From Elephas maximus indicus (Eukaryota; Chordata; Mammalia; Proboscidea; Elephantidae): a DNA stretch of 64,000 nt. The DNA lies in NCBI RefSeq assembly GCF_024166365.1, contig NC_064830.1, forward strand, positions 92,620,968-92,684,967, written 5' to 3'. Below, piece after piece: positions 41,650-53,600 of this stretch (the stretch's first letter is position 1; every line of letters begins with the position of its first letter). Below the pieces are notes generated by a model. That model did not search any database and was not told the DNA's origin. It worked only from the letters and a program-made list of their open reading frames with translations. The position numbers and the translations under genes are program-made.

Positions 41650-42238
41650 TGTGAGGCTTAAGGTTGTGTGTCAACTTGGCTGGGCCATGATTCTCAGTGG
41701 TTTGGCAGCCGTATGATGTGGTGATCACTTCCATGATGAGGTCTGATATAATGTGATCACCTCCATGACAGGATCTGCTGTGAGTAGGATCTGCTGTGAT
41801 CCTCCATGACAGGATCAGTTGAAAGGGAGTTTGCTTGGGCTTGTGGCCTGCATCAAATATAAGTGGACATTCTGGCAGGGCTCGTGGGCTTTTGCTGGTT
41901 CTAGATCCTGCAACTGGCTCCTGCTCGTCTGACCTCCCATTCTCTGGACTTGAGTTAGCAGCTTACCTGAGGTCTTGCCTGCTGATCTTGGGATTCGTCG
42001 GTCTTTGCAGCCTGTGAGCAAGAGCCCTGCTCTCTGACCTGCTGATCTTGGGTTCATCATGTGGCTACATGAATCAGGAGACATCTCTATCCTGACCCAC
42101 GGACTCGGGACATTCCAGCCTCTACAACCATGTGAGCCATGTCCTTGATACAAATCTCTCTCAATTTTTTTTTTTTTTTTATATATATTTATGTGCGCTT
42201 TACTGGTTTTGCTTTTCTAGAGAGCCGAGCCTAAGACA
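41650..42238 (+). mobile_element. Solo ERV-L type LTR
   Basis: It starts TGTGAGGCTTAAGGTTGTGT and ends GAGCCTAAGACA. The 5-bp target duplication CCACC lies at 41645-41649 and 42239-42243. A T-run and a TATA-rich stretch lie near its 3' end. It is a fossil without an internal region. Confidence 0.92.
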
Positions 42239-42390
42239 CCACCTCTTCCCTTTATGACTGTCAGTAGTTATGTGCCACACTCTTGAAATCACTTATGACC
42301 CTGCCTTTCTTGCTGGATGAGATAACCCAAAGGCATTGGAGAGGGTGACAGTCTGGAGTCACTCTGAGATGACCCTTGGTGCCCTTCCCC

Positions 42391-43084
42391 TGTTATGGAT
42401 TGAATTGTGTCCCCCAAAAAATGTGTGTCAACTTGGCTAGGCCATGATTCCCAGTACTGTGTGATTGTCTATAATTTTGTCATCTGATGTGATTTTCCTA
42501 TGTGTTGTAAATCCTACTTCTATGATGTTAATGGAGCCCTGGTGGCACAGTGGTTAAGAGCTTGGCTGCTAACCAAAAGGTCAACAGTTTGAATCCAGCA
42601 GCCCCTCCTTGGAAACTCTGTGGGGCAGTTCTCCTCTCTGCCTGTAGGGTCACTATGAGTTGGAATTAACTCTGCGGGCAACAGGTTTGGTTTGGTTTAT
42701 AATGTTAATGAGGCAGGATTAGAGGCAGTTATGTTAATGAGGCAGGACTCAACCTACATGATTAGGTTGTATCTTGAGTCAATCTCTTTTGAGATATAAA
42801 AGAGAAAAGTGAGAAGAGAGACAGAAGGACTTCATACCACCAAGAAAGTAGTGCCAGGAGCAGAGCATGTCCTTTGGACCTGGGGTCCCTGTGCTGAGAA
42901 GCTCCTTGGCTGGGGACTATTGATGATAAGGACCTTCCCCAAGAGCTGACAGAGAAAACCTTCCCCTGGAGCTGGCACCCTGAATTCGGATCTCTAGCCT
43001 TCTAGACTGTGAAAGAATAAATTTGTTTGTTAAACCTATCCACTTGTGGTATTTCTGTTATAGGAGCACTATCTAACTAAGATA
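42391..43084 (+). mobile_element. Solo MaLR-type LTR with a nested AfroSINE
   Basis: It begins TGTTATGGATTGAATTGTGT and ends near aggagcactatctaactaag. It is of the same family as 9384-9970. An AfroSINE at about 42532-42700 splits it. Confidence 0.9.
42532..42700 (+). mobile_element. AfroSINE, full-length
   Basis: It reads ggagccctggtggcacagtg, gctaaccaaaaggtcaacag and ggggcagttctcctctctgc, ending in a GTTTGG-rich tail. The LTR phrase tatgatgttaatg appears on both sides and marks the insertion point. Confidence 0.93.
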
Positions 43085-43147
43085 GCACCCTCTACTTGGC
43101 CAGCTGCTTTATGATATGCTCAGCCCCTGAACAATTCACAGTATAAA

Positions 43148-43153
43148 TTTATT
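43148..43153 (-). terminator. CLDN15: CLDN15 candidate poly(A) signal AATAAA
   Basis: Minus-strand AATAAA about 320 bp past the stop codon of CLDN15, in AT-rich sequence. Confidence 0.6.
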
Positions 43154-43471
43154 TACTTTGGCAGGTATTTATATGGAAAACAGACACTCCCGGATGCCCA
43201 GAGCCCAGACTCAGTAGATAAAGGGGGGTCCAGCCTCAGGAGTCCATGTGAGTTCTCAGGAGAAAGCTTCTCGGCTTAAGGGTGCCGAGCAGTGCTCAGA
43301 CAAAGTCAGAGCTTGGGGCAGTCCCTGGGTCACAGGTAGAGTCTGGAGTGTGGTTGGTCACTGAAGCTATCTCAGGGAGAATGGGTGGAGGCCTGGGACC
43401 CAGGGGTCCTGAGAATCCCGCTCTCCGCTGGGGGCAGTGGGAAGGGAAATGGGGTCCACAGACCAGGCCTC

Positions 43472-46400
43472 CTACACGTAAGCGTTTTTCCCGTATTGGC
43501 TAAAGCTGTTGCAGCTGTCTTCATTGGAGGCCGCCCGGGGCAGGTGGGCAGTGGGGCTGATGGACTGCATCTTGGTCTGGGGAGCCTTGTAGGGTAGCCG
43601 GGCCCTGTCCGGGAGTGGGGCCGGGTCAGAGGCAAGTCTGTGGCCCTGCCTGGCCTGGCCACCCCCCCCACCCCCACCATTCCCTGCCCCTCCCCCGCCC
43701 CCTACCATTCCACCTTTGCCACTCGCGCCCCCCGCTCACAGTTTGCCCTTTCCTAACCTGGTGTCGGGCTCATCGTCAGGAGGGCAGCAACAGTGTGAGC
43801 AGAGGCAGATGCCGCCCAGGATGCAGAGCAGGGAAGCGCTCCAGCCCAGGTAGAGGGCAGGGCCCAGCTCATACCTGGGAAGGAAGATGACACGAGGGGA
43901 CGGGGAGACAGTGGGAGATGAGGTGCCAGGGGAGGCAGTAGCTGGGGGAACAGGGCCAAGGCCCACCCACTGGCCCAAGGGTAGGGTTCCACACTCACTT
44001 GGTTCCAACATACAAGGGGTCAAAGAAGTCCCGGGTGATGTTGGAGGCGTACCAAGAGATGGCCACCATCCCGCAGAGACCTAGGGGAAGTGGGAAGACA
44101 GCACTAGTGTCTGCCTCCGGCGCCCGCAGCGGAAGGGAACTTGGGAGGGGGCAGGCAGGGGACAGCCCAGAGAGTAGGATGTGGGCATCAAGAGCAGCAA
44201 TGTCATTGAATCCCTTTATTTTCTTCTTCCTACTTTATAAACCTTCCTATCTCCTAGGGCCAACCATAAACTTCTCAATGCAACTCTGAGGTCCCCAACT
44301 CCAGCCCTCCTTTCTGGTCTCATCTCCCACCCCTCTGCGCCTCATCCTGCCTCTTACCCCTTCTTTGGCCCAGACCTGCCTTACTCGTTCTGCGCTAGTC
44401 TTGATCATAGTTTCCTGACTTGGAATCTGCCCCATTCAATTCCTGCCCATCCTTGAAGGAGCATCTGCTCCAAGAAGTCTTCCCTGACCAGCCTTCCCTA
44501 TCCCAACTTCCTTTTCCTTTGGCTCCCAGAGCCTTCAGTCTGTAACAGTTCTTTGCCACTGAGTTCAGTAAGTGGCTGCCACCAGACAAACCCCTGGGCT
44601 GTAGGCCTAGCCTTACTGCTTACTGGCGGTCTTTCAGTAAGACACCTGCCCTACTTGAGCCTGTTTCCACATCTGGAAAACGGGACCATACCTTCCCACC
44701 ATATCTCACAGGCTTACTGTGAGATGATGTGTACAGAACACCAACTGAAAAAGTGGTGGCCCGTTGTAAGGTATTGTTACTGTGTACAACGTGCGTGCAT
44801 GTGTATGTGCGCCCATTCTATCTTTGGTCTTCCAGCCAGACCGTAAATTCTGGAGGGCAGGGACTGACTCTCTTTTTTGAGGTCTCTCCCACACCTGGCT
44901 CATAGTAGGAACTGATGGACTGACTTGTAGCCCAGGGATTTGGTGTTTATGGGTGAAGGTGGGATGGGGAGAAAGAGGGGGAAGAGCTGAGAATGGGAGG
45001 GCTGGTGTCAAGGCAAAGGGGCTGGTGAGGCAAGCGCCAGTTTTCCCCAGGAATGGAGAGCTGGAGGTGAAGACAGAGAGCCCAGAATCTGCTGCCAAGG
45101 GTGACTCCCAGCTCCCACTGCATGCCCAGGCTCCACCCAGCACCCTCCCCCCAGTTACCAGCCAGTATGTCCAGGGCCCCTGCGGTGGCCGCCAGCTTGG
45201 CTTTCCTGGAGAGCACCATACTCCCAATGTTGGTGCAGCGCAGCCCCACTATGCCCAGGAAGAGGCCCAGGAAGCTCAGGACGATGGCAGTGATCATGAG
45301 TGCCCGGCAGGCCTGGATGTACCCTGGGGAGGTGGGGCACAGCCGTCAGTCCCCTGACCCAGCCTCCGTCTATCTCTTCTCCCTCCGTGACAGGACCAGC
45401 CCTACAGCCTCTCCTCAGGTCTCAGTTTCTTTTCCCTAAAAGTTCTCAAGTCCTCTCCTTCCCCTTCAGGATCCATCCAGCCTCTCAGGCTCCGAGGAGT
45501 CACACCTCCTTCCTTCCCAGAAGCTCCTTGCCCTCACACACCTCCCACCTTCCCCCCCAGACCTGGTACACTTTGCTTATACCTTTATTAAAGGGTCGTT
45601 CAACCTTGGCACTCCTGACATTTCGGGCTGGGTAGTTCTTTGTTGTGGGGGCTAACCTGTTCAATATAGAATGTCGAGCAGCGTCTCTGGCTCCTTACCC
45701 ACTAGGTGCCAGTAGCAACCACCCTTACCAGCTGTGACAATGAAAATGTTTTCAGATGTTGAAATATTGAGAACTAGTGCTCTATGAGACCACATGCCAT
45801 GTTCTCTTGTGTATCATAGAAACTGCGCCCAAGCACCCTCCTCCCACCTGGTTCCTCTCCATGTCCACTTAGTCCCCAGCACAATGCTGGACACATTGAA
45901 CTGGGTTTCTTCCTGGAGTAACCAGGAGGGGGCAGCAGTGGCCTATGAGAGGATAGAGGACATTTTTAATCTGGAAGGTGGGCTACCTGGGCCCAGGACC
46001 GATCCAGGTCAGTCTAGCTCAAATTCTTTCAGTGCCTCAGTTTCCCCTTTCTTAAAGCTGAAGGGAACCACTGGCTCCCTTTTGACCCCTCCCATCCTCT
46101 GTCCTTGACAGCTGCCAAGCGCTCCCAAGGACCTTGCACCCCTTTCTTGGGTGGGGCAGTGCCATCAGTGGTTGAAGGGGAAAGGCTGGTCCCTTGCCAG
46201 GAGGATGTGGAATGGCCAGGGGTTGGGGGCAGGGAGGAGGGACAAAGTTCTCTGGGAGTGCTTTCTCACTTCCAGCTACTTCCTCTGGAGTTCCCACTTT
46301 TGCCCCCTACCTACCTCCACCAGGGGCAGAGACCAACTCTGGATCCCCAAGTAGCTTTGGCAGCCAAAGGAGAGAGGATCATTGAAGATCATCTCTGTAA

Positions 46401-48330
46401 GAGCATGGACTGAGTGGCTGGGGATGGGGGTGCCCAGTTAGGAGCTGATTAAGTGAAATCAGGCACCCTCTCAGGGCCAGCACTGGGCTCTGGATTCAGA
46501 CACAACCAAGCCTGAACTCCAGCCCCTTGTCTACCACCTCTGTGACTCTGGGCAAGTTGCTCAACCTTGCAAAGGTTTTCCAACTTCCCCCCAACAGTAG
46601 GGTTGCTATAAATGTTAAATAATGTATTTGGAAGTATCTAGTACAACGCGCAGAACCCAGATGACACCAGTGATGGCTAGCTGCATTCTCTGCTCTTCCC
46701 CACAAGCACGCTCTTGAACCTCCACGTCTTCCATGTATACCATGTCCTCTTTTGGGCCAAGGGCAGGAATTCCAAGTGGGGCCTCTCTTGGGTGGATGGG
46801 CTCACAGCAAAGTCCCCTCACACTAGAGATGGCCTCCTGAGCCCATGGTGTGGCTGGGGGGTAGGGGAGGTGGGGATGGCTGAGGTTGCTGAGCTGGTCA
46901 CCTCAGTGTTTCTTTGGGCCACCCAGCACTTCGGGCTTCTGGTCCAGATCACATTCAACTTTATACAGGTCTTTTTTTTTTTGGACATTTGCCTTGCACT
47001 TAGTAAGTACTGAAGAAAAGGGTGAAAGTATGAGGACCCTGATTTAGGGGGCAGTTTTTTTTTTTACTATGGCTACAGGTGCCTCCATAGATTCTGACAT
47101 TAGTGGGGGCACAGGAGGCCCACCCAGACCCCCTAATTCTCTGGGAGAGAACTCGTGAAGCCCTGCTCCAAACCTCAGTTTCTCTCTCTCACCAAACCGG
47201 CACCTACAATATGGTGCCTGGAAGAGCAAGAAAGCTCCTGGAGGACCTAGTGAGGGGGCTGGGGATTGGGCACACACAGTGTTCATGGCCATCTCCTCTT
47301 GGTCTCTAGCATGGAGCAGACAGAAGGTACATTCCCCTGGGGAAGGGATGGGGAGGGTCAGTCACATGAGGCAAGCAGGGAGCAGGAGGATGCCGTAGCC
47401 ATCAGAGAGAACTGCTCTGGGTCAAGAGCTATAGGCTCTAGTCCTCTGAGAGCCTTGAAAAATACACTGCCCTGAGAGCTCCAAACACAGGATACACACA
47501 CAACTCCTCCCTACACCGGGCTTTCAGACCAGCAAGAAGACTCTCTCCCTGGACCCAGGACTTAAAAGGGCCCTTTAGAACCCACCATGAGACAGACCAA
47601 CGTCCCAGCCAGTGGAAACCCAGCCAGGTTTCCAAGACTGCAGGTGTATCAACCCCCAAGAATCCGAGATGGGGCCCTCTTCTCACCCTTTAACCCCAGT
47701 TATCCCATCCAAAAATAAAATGCTAAAATTTTTGCGTGCAGCTATATACTAACGTCATGCCAACATTTTGCAGGTTTTAGCTCATACATAATTCTCACAA
47801 ACACTCTGGGCCGGTACTATTATTTTCTTAACTTTACAGATAGGCAAAATGCAGCTTGTTTTATGACTTGCCCAAGGCAGAAGAAGCCAGCAGAGCCACA
47901 TTAGGGCAGGGGGCCGTGTGTGACAAGGTCTCCACTGCTCTTCCCAGTGGGGGCTGCCTGAGCGTTCCCAGGCCCCGAGGCAGTTATCTGAGCTGTGTAC
48001 ATCTGGACCTATGGCCATCCAAGGCCTGACCATCAGCAGCGTCCACCCTCCCCTGGGATCTCTCCCTCCAACCTCCCGCCTCCCTTTGCTTCCCGAAGCT
48101 CTCAACCCTGTACCAGAGAGGGCCAGCATGGACGGGAAGTCCCAGCAGTTGGAGACTCCAAGGGAGTCAGTAGCACAGCTCTGCCATAGGTTCTCGAAGA
48201 TGGTGTTGGTGGTGATGACGTTCCCGTGCACGGTGGACACTCGCCAGTAGCTGTTTGACAGAGTCACCCCCAGCATCAGCAGCCCCAGGGCTGCCATGAA
48301 GAAGCCAAAGGTCTCCACAGCCATCGACAT
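43472..48330 (-). CDS. CLDN15: Claudin-15, tight-junction cation channel (237 aa)
   Basis: Five coding exons: 48330-48114, 45323-45159, 44080-43999, 43874-43758 and 43604-43472, with GT-AG borders and matching phases (238 codons with the stop). The protein starts [11 protein letters not shown]. Four membrane segments lie at about residues 8-24, 80-101, 116-138 and 159-182. The claudin signature is kept: W29, N47-L48-W49, C52 and C62 in the first extracellular loop. The acidic residues linked to sodium selectivity in claudin-15 are present (E46, D55, and D64 where human has E). The C-terminus ends NAYV, a PDZ-binding tail for ZO proteins. It is nine residues longer than the 228-residue human protein, with the difference in the cytoplasmic tail (after [15 protein letters not shown]). 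Residue 50 is Q where human has F. The role is paracellular Na+ flow, mainly in intestine. Confidence 0.95.
44380..44935. mobile_element. L2- and MIR-like fragments in CLDN15 intron 2
   Basis: About 44450-44530 has L2-like wording (caagaagtcttccctgacca). 44575-44745 has MIR-like wording (cacatctggaaaacgggacc). 44845-44930 again reads like an L2 3' end (ctggagggcagggactgact). Boundaries are approximate. Confidence 0.5.
45600..45785 (-). mobile_element. MER20-like hAT DNA transposon fragment in CLDN15 intron 1
   Basis: The wording (caaccttggcactcctgaca, ttctttgttgtgggggctaa, ctccttacccactaggtgcc, ttttcagatgttgaaatatt) matches MER20 in reverse as I remember it. It is short and non-coding. Confidence 0.7.
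46475..46660 (+). mobile_element. MIR element in CLDN15 intron 1
   Basis: Typical MIR order: actgggctctggattcagac, ctctgtgactctgggcaagt, tgctataaatgttaaataat. Confidence 0.7.
47745..47885 (-). mobile_element. MIR/L2-like fragment in CLDN15 intron 1
   Basis: Wording aattctcacaaacactctgg, ttaactttacagataggcaa and gacttgcccaaggcag is typical of an ancient MIR or L2 copy. Confidence 0.55.
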
Positions 48331-50440
48331 GGTGGAGGGAGGGCCCTGAGGGGCACCTGGGGCTGGGGCTGGGGCCCCAGAGAAGGGGAGGGGCTGAAAG
48401 CCAGGGGAACTTGAAGGGGCTTTGGCTAAGGCAGGCTGGGGAGGAAGAGGAGGCGGCAGGGCAGGTCCTGTCTCCTGTGTTCTCTCTCCCTCTTCTCTGG
48501 GGCTCTGCTTCCCAACAGATCAGAAGAATGAGCCACAAGCACACGCAGCAGCTGTTGATGAGGAGATGGAGGGAATAAACTAAACGGGCCAAAAGTCCAT
48601 CCCCTCCCCCCAGCCTCTGAGCTGCCTCAGGCTCCCCGCCCCACAGGGGTGGGGGGAGAGGACTTACTGGGGAGTGACTAACGGATACAGCCAAGGAGGG
48701 GCCCCCATGAGAGGCATTTTGAGCCAAGGGGAAGCTTCTGTCTCTGACTTAACTTTCTTTGGGGGCCAGAGAGTGGAATAAGAGGGACAAGAAGAGAGAA
48801 GGTGAATGAGAGACAGGAGAGAGAAAAGAGACAGAAAACACTCCTCCCTCCCCCAGGATCTCCCCAAACTGCACCCTTCAGTGGAGATGGAGTGGGGAGC
48901 AAAGCCATTCCCTCCGATGTGGAGAACAGAACTATTCAAGAAACTCAAAGCTCTAGGGGTCGGGACATCTGCGTCTTCAAGGAAGAGCGAGGCTGAACAA
49001 GGGACAGGTAGCGAGAGAAACCAATAAATAGCTCTGGAGTCTAACCAACCTGGACTCAAACTAGACTCCTTCATTGACCAAGTGACTCGGGCCTAGGTTT
49101 TTAGCCCCTTTGAGCTTGTTTCTGCTTCTGTAAACTAGAGATACTACTACCTACCTCATAGGTTGTCACAAGAATCATGACCAGAGATCAAAGCTCCCAG
49201 ATGTATGAGCTGCTTGATCCTTGAGACCGTCCTGGGTCTGGTGCCACAGGCCTGGCGGGAGGCCACCAGGGATTGCTTTCCTCCATACTTCCTGAGCTCT
49301 CATTTTCCTCCCACATGGGTGGATCTTTGACTCTCGGCAAGGAGCCTGATACTGCTGCCATGGCTCTGACGGGGATAAAGCACAGGCCCAGGCCATGATC
49401 CTGTAGCTAATCTTTCTAACAAGCTCAGAGTTATCAGGAGCTGTCACCAGCTCTATTAATTATGATGGATTAGAAATCTCTAAGTCCCCACCCGAGCCAG
49501 GGCTGAGCACCTGTCCTGGTATAATTGGTTTTATTTCCTGCTCCAGGAGCTGCCCAAGGCCAGAACCAGGACAGCTGCAGGTCTCTTCTTACAAGTGGAG
49601 CCAGGGCTCAGTCTCTGAAAGGCTGATCCTAACCCCAGTCACTGGATGTCACTGAGCCAGAGGAGCGCTGGCTGACGCGTAACTCCCCACTCTCCCCTTC
49701 CTGGTGTCAGGCTCCTCCGGGCTCCAAGAGGAGCCCAGTGCTTCCCTCACTCCCCACATCCTCCATCTGGGCTGGTTTGCGCTGTGGAACAAGAGGTATG
49801 TAGTGAAGCAAAACAGGCCCACGCTGAGCCTGGCACGAGGGGGTGTAGGGCAAAGCAGCTTGGGTGGGGACTGGGTCCTGCTTCCACCCTGGAGGCCAGA
49901 ACTGGGGTATCCTGAGTCCCTAACCTCTCCTGAGACTCCTGCTCACTCCATGTTGGCAGCTTCCCTCCTCCCAGCAGTGACTCCCCCTTCCCCTGAGAAG
50001 GATATGGTAAGAGGAGGAGGGAGGATGCAGGAAGTCAAGGGGTGGCGGGTTTGGAGGAAACCAAGGGGGCAGGCCTCTGGGGTGGAAAACTCCACATGCC
50101 GAGAGGCAGCCGAGTGGACCAGAGGATACAGGATGCATAAATCTCAGCTTGCCCCTCAGCTGTGCCCCGTCCTCTTCCAGTCTGCTCGCTCCCACGATTC
50201 CGGGGCTGTGCAGAGGCCACATCCCTGTGCTGCCTACCAATTCAAGGACGTGGCCTGGGAGGAGGGGGAGGAAGGAAGGGTGTGGGGCCTGGACAGTTTG
50301 GTGGACAAAGGAGAACCCAACCCCAGGCCCAGAGGGTAGAAAAGCACATAGCAGGAAAGACCCACGCGTGATCCCCTCCACCCTCAGTGCCTAATGGAAC
50401 CTGCCCATCGCTCGATACAGACAGTAAGGCTCCCAAGCCA
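48331..50440. other. CLDN15 5' flank and CLDN15-FIS1 spacer
   Basis: It must contain the CLDN15 promoter and any 5' untranslated exon, which I cannot fix. A MIR copy lies at about 49035-49180. A stretch at 49440-49560 is AT-rich in a GC-rich setting and looks regulatory (see findings). An open stretch of 211 codons at 49704-50339 has no recognisable domain. Confidence 0.5.
49440..49560. promoter_or_regulatory. Candidate enhancer upstream of CLDN15
   Basis: Contains clustered homeodomain-like AT words (attaattatg, tggattaga, tataattggttttattt) in about 100 bp, flanked by GC-rich sequence and 1.1 kb upstream of the CLDN15 start codon. Such sites fit HNF1/CDX-type gut factors, but this is inference from base composition and words only. 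Confidence 0.3.
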
Positions 50441-50449
50441 AAGCCCAAT

Positions 50450-50455
50450 TTTATT
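50450..50455 (-). terminator. FIS1: FIS1 poly(A) signal AATAAA
   Basis: Minus-strand AATAAA 235 bp past the FIS1 stop codon, the first canonical hexamer downstream. Confidence 0.75.
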
Positions 50456-50689
50456 TACACTCATCCCAAAGTACATGACTGGGGGCTAAAGGGCAGGTTT
50501 CAGGGGAGATGAGACTGAAGGCCATAGAGGAGAGTGACAGGGGTGCAGGAGAAGAACAGAGAAAGGACAGTGAGGATGGGGCCCTTTTTGAGTGTCCTTC
50601 ACGCCTAGCCCCCAAACTCGGTAGGCTTCTTCGTCTCCTGTGAGCCTGGGCCAGGCTGTATCTCCTGGGCAGAAGAGGTGCGGCTGCGT

Positions 50690-53600
50690 TCAGGATTTGG
50701 ACTTGGATACGGCAAGTCCGATGAGTCCGGCTAGTCCTGCCACACCCAGGGCCATGCCTCCAACAATAGCCATGCCCACCAGTCCATCTGGGGTAAAGGA
50801 AAAAGGAGACGGTGTCAGGAGCCCAGTCCCAGCCCTCAGGGACACTTGCAATCATCTTCTCCCTAGCAGAAGATGGGCCTCCCTACCTTGAGTCATGGGG
50901 TGAGGGACTCCAAGGATTGGAGATAGAAAGCTTCTGGTGAGGGATGGGGGGGTTTTGAGGAGGGGGATCATTTAAAGAGGCCAGAAGGACCTAGACATGG
51001 GGGAGGGAGGAGGTCTGAACATAAAGAGTTTAGAAGGACCTGGGGGTGAGGAACAAAGGGGTTAAAGAGTAGAGGAAGATGGAGGGAGAAGGGCAGAGAG
51101 GAAGGCTTTCACCTTTCTTCATGGCCTTGTCAATGAGATGTTCCAGCTCCTTGGCCTGGGTGTTCTGGGGCTCTGTCTGCAGCAGCCCTCGCACATACTT
51201 TAGGGCCTTTTCATATTCCTATACTCAGGGAAGACACACACATTTACACCTCAGTATTCTGTCACTCCTCCTGCCCATCAGAGGGGGCTTCCCCTCTCTT
51301 GCCCTGAGGGGTCCTCCCTCTATGGCCAGTCCTTCCCTCACTCCAGCCCCACCCAATGGAGTAGAGTCCACAAACAACCCCAACTGTGTGGGCTGTGTGG
51401 GGGTGATAAGCTGCGGGAGATAACAACCCAAGGCCTGGGCTGTACCCGGATCCTGACGTCACTTGTTCCCCACACCCTCAGCACCTCGATCTTCTCTCTC
51501 ATCTCCCTCAGGGTTTTAATCTGATGACACCTGCACCTCTGTACCTGACACCACTCCCTGCCTACTGGCCTTCTTTAGCCTTCCCGATGTCTAGGGGTTC
51601 TACCCTGGAGGAGGGAAATAAGAGGGTATTGTGGCCTACCCAAGTAGGGCAGAGTAGGGAGAAGGAGCCTTTTCTGCCTTACCTTGAGTCGGTAGTTCCC
51701 CACAGCCAGGTAGAAGACATAATCCCGTTGCTCCTCTTTGCTCCCTTTGGGTAGTAGCTCTGAGGCAGAGGAAGGGGAAAATGGTAAAAATGGCATCTCT
51801 CTTGTCCTAGTACTTCTGTCCCAGAGACCCCTCCTGAATCCCTATATGGTCCTGGGAAAGCCATTGCCTGAGCCTTCATTTCAGCTCTGGTCACTCTCAG
51901 CCTCCCAGTCAGAGCCCCAGGGGAGCATGAACTGAGGCTGCCCCAACATACCACTGGTGCTAAACACCCTTGGTATCAATACGACACCCGGCTTATCCAA
52001 GTGGACTTAAGGGAAACCAAGGCACTAGAGAAGCCAAAAGCCACCTCTCCTCAGTTGTGGCATCTGCTGTGTATTTTTATCTATAGTTGTTTGCTGTCCA
52101 GAGTAGTGTTAAAAATCAGTTTGTACTTCTCCCCCTTTTTAAAAATACAATTTATTTTTGTTGTTGCTGCTGGGGATATACACAGTAGAACATACATGGT
52201 CTACAATTTCAACATGTACAGCTCAGTGACATTGATTACATTCTTTGAGTTGTGTAACCATTTTTACTCTTCTTTTCTGAGTTGTTCCTCCTCTATTAAC
52301 ATAAAGTCACTGCCCCCTAAGTTTCCTGTCTAATCTTTCGAGTTGCTGTTGTCAGTTTAATCGCATATAGATAGATCTTGAAAGAGCACAATGCTCAGGG
52401 CAGACGCTCTATAGTAGTTAAGCTAAACGACTGTTTGGTTTTAAGAAGATTTCAGGGGATGTTTTTGGTTTAAGGTTTAAAGATTGTCTCAGGGCAATAG
52501 TTCCAGGGGTTCATCCTCCCTCCCCCTTTTTAAAATCAATTCAAAACTCACCTTCAATTAACCTTCTCCGAATGAACCCACCCGACTCTCGGGCTTTCTT
52601 AATCCAGCAGCTTCCCAGAGGCTTATGTATTCAGTTGTACTCCATGCACTAGACCTTGTCGCTAACTAGTTTTGTGTTGTAAACCTTCCCAAGTGCCTGT
52701 TCTGTCTCAACTAGACTGACAATGTCCTCTGTGCTTCTTTTACAGCTGTACCCTGCTGTTAAGTAAACCTGAAAAGTCTGAATTGGCAAAATAGGTAATT
52801 GTAATATTTACATTAAAAAAGATTCTTATTTTTATAGATTTACAGTAAGTTTCCTTTGCTAGTACACTGATTGTCTGCTTACAAGTGATTACCAGGAGAA
52901 GGGCGGCTACAGAGAAATTTAAAGGTTGAGTATTATGGCCTCTTAAAAACGATGACCCATTCTTAAATCAATGGCAGATAAGATTCCAGTCAAAAAAGCA
53001 TCATCTACCCACATTTTTTTTTTTTTTTTAGGACAGTCTTCTGTACCTCTTCAATGATACCCCCACAAAAAGTTCTCAGCAATAGCTGCCAAACAGGCAG
53101 TACAGTAGAGGGCAAAGAACACAGGGCTGAGATTCACAAGACAGGTGCTTCAAGTCCCAATTCTGCCATTAATTCATTAGCTGTGTGACCTCAGATAAGT
53201 CACTTTCTGAGGCAAAGTAGACTACCGCTGTTGTTAGACTACCAGGCCATAAAAGTCTTATGGCTCTGCTTGACAAAATAATGATGGGAGTGGTGATAAG
53301 CCAAAAGTACACTGGTAGAAGTCAGGCTAAGTATAGCCCTTTGCTGTGGAGAATGTGTTTGAAAATCACTGTAGGGTCCCATGCTGAGAAAGGATCCCAG
53401 CACTTGACACAGAGGGGGTGAATGAGGCCAATGGCAATAGGGAAGGATAGGCCCCAATGGCAGTTGGAAAGGGGAGAAGTCTTGGGCAGCCTTAACATCT
53501 TACCCTCAAGCAGTGCAATGCCTTTACGGATGTCATCGTTGTACTTGCTTCGCACCAGGCACCAGGCGTATTCAAACTGCGTGCTCTTGGAAACTGCGCC

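Noticed and set aside
49704-50339. A 211-codon plus-strand open stretch downstream of FIS1
   Set aside because: GC-rich spacer with no family signature; the minus strand is open here too, as expected by chance.
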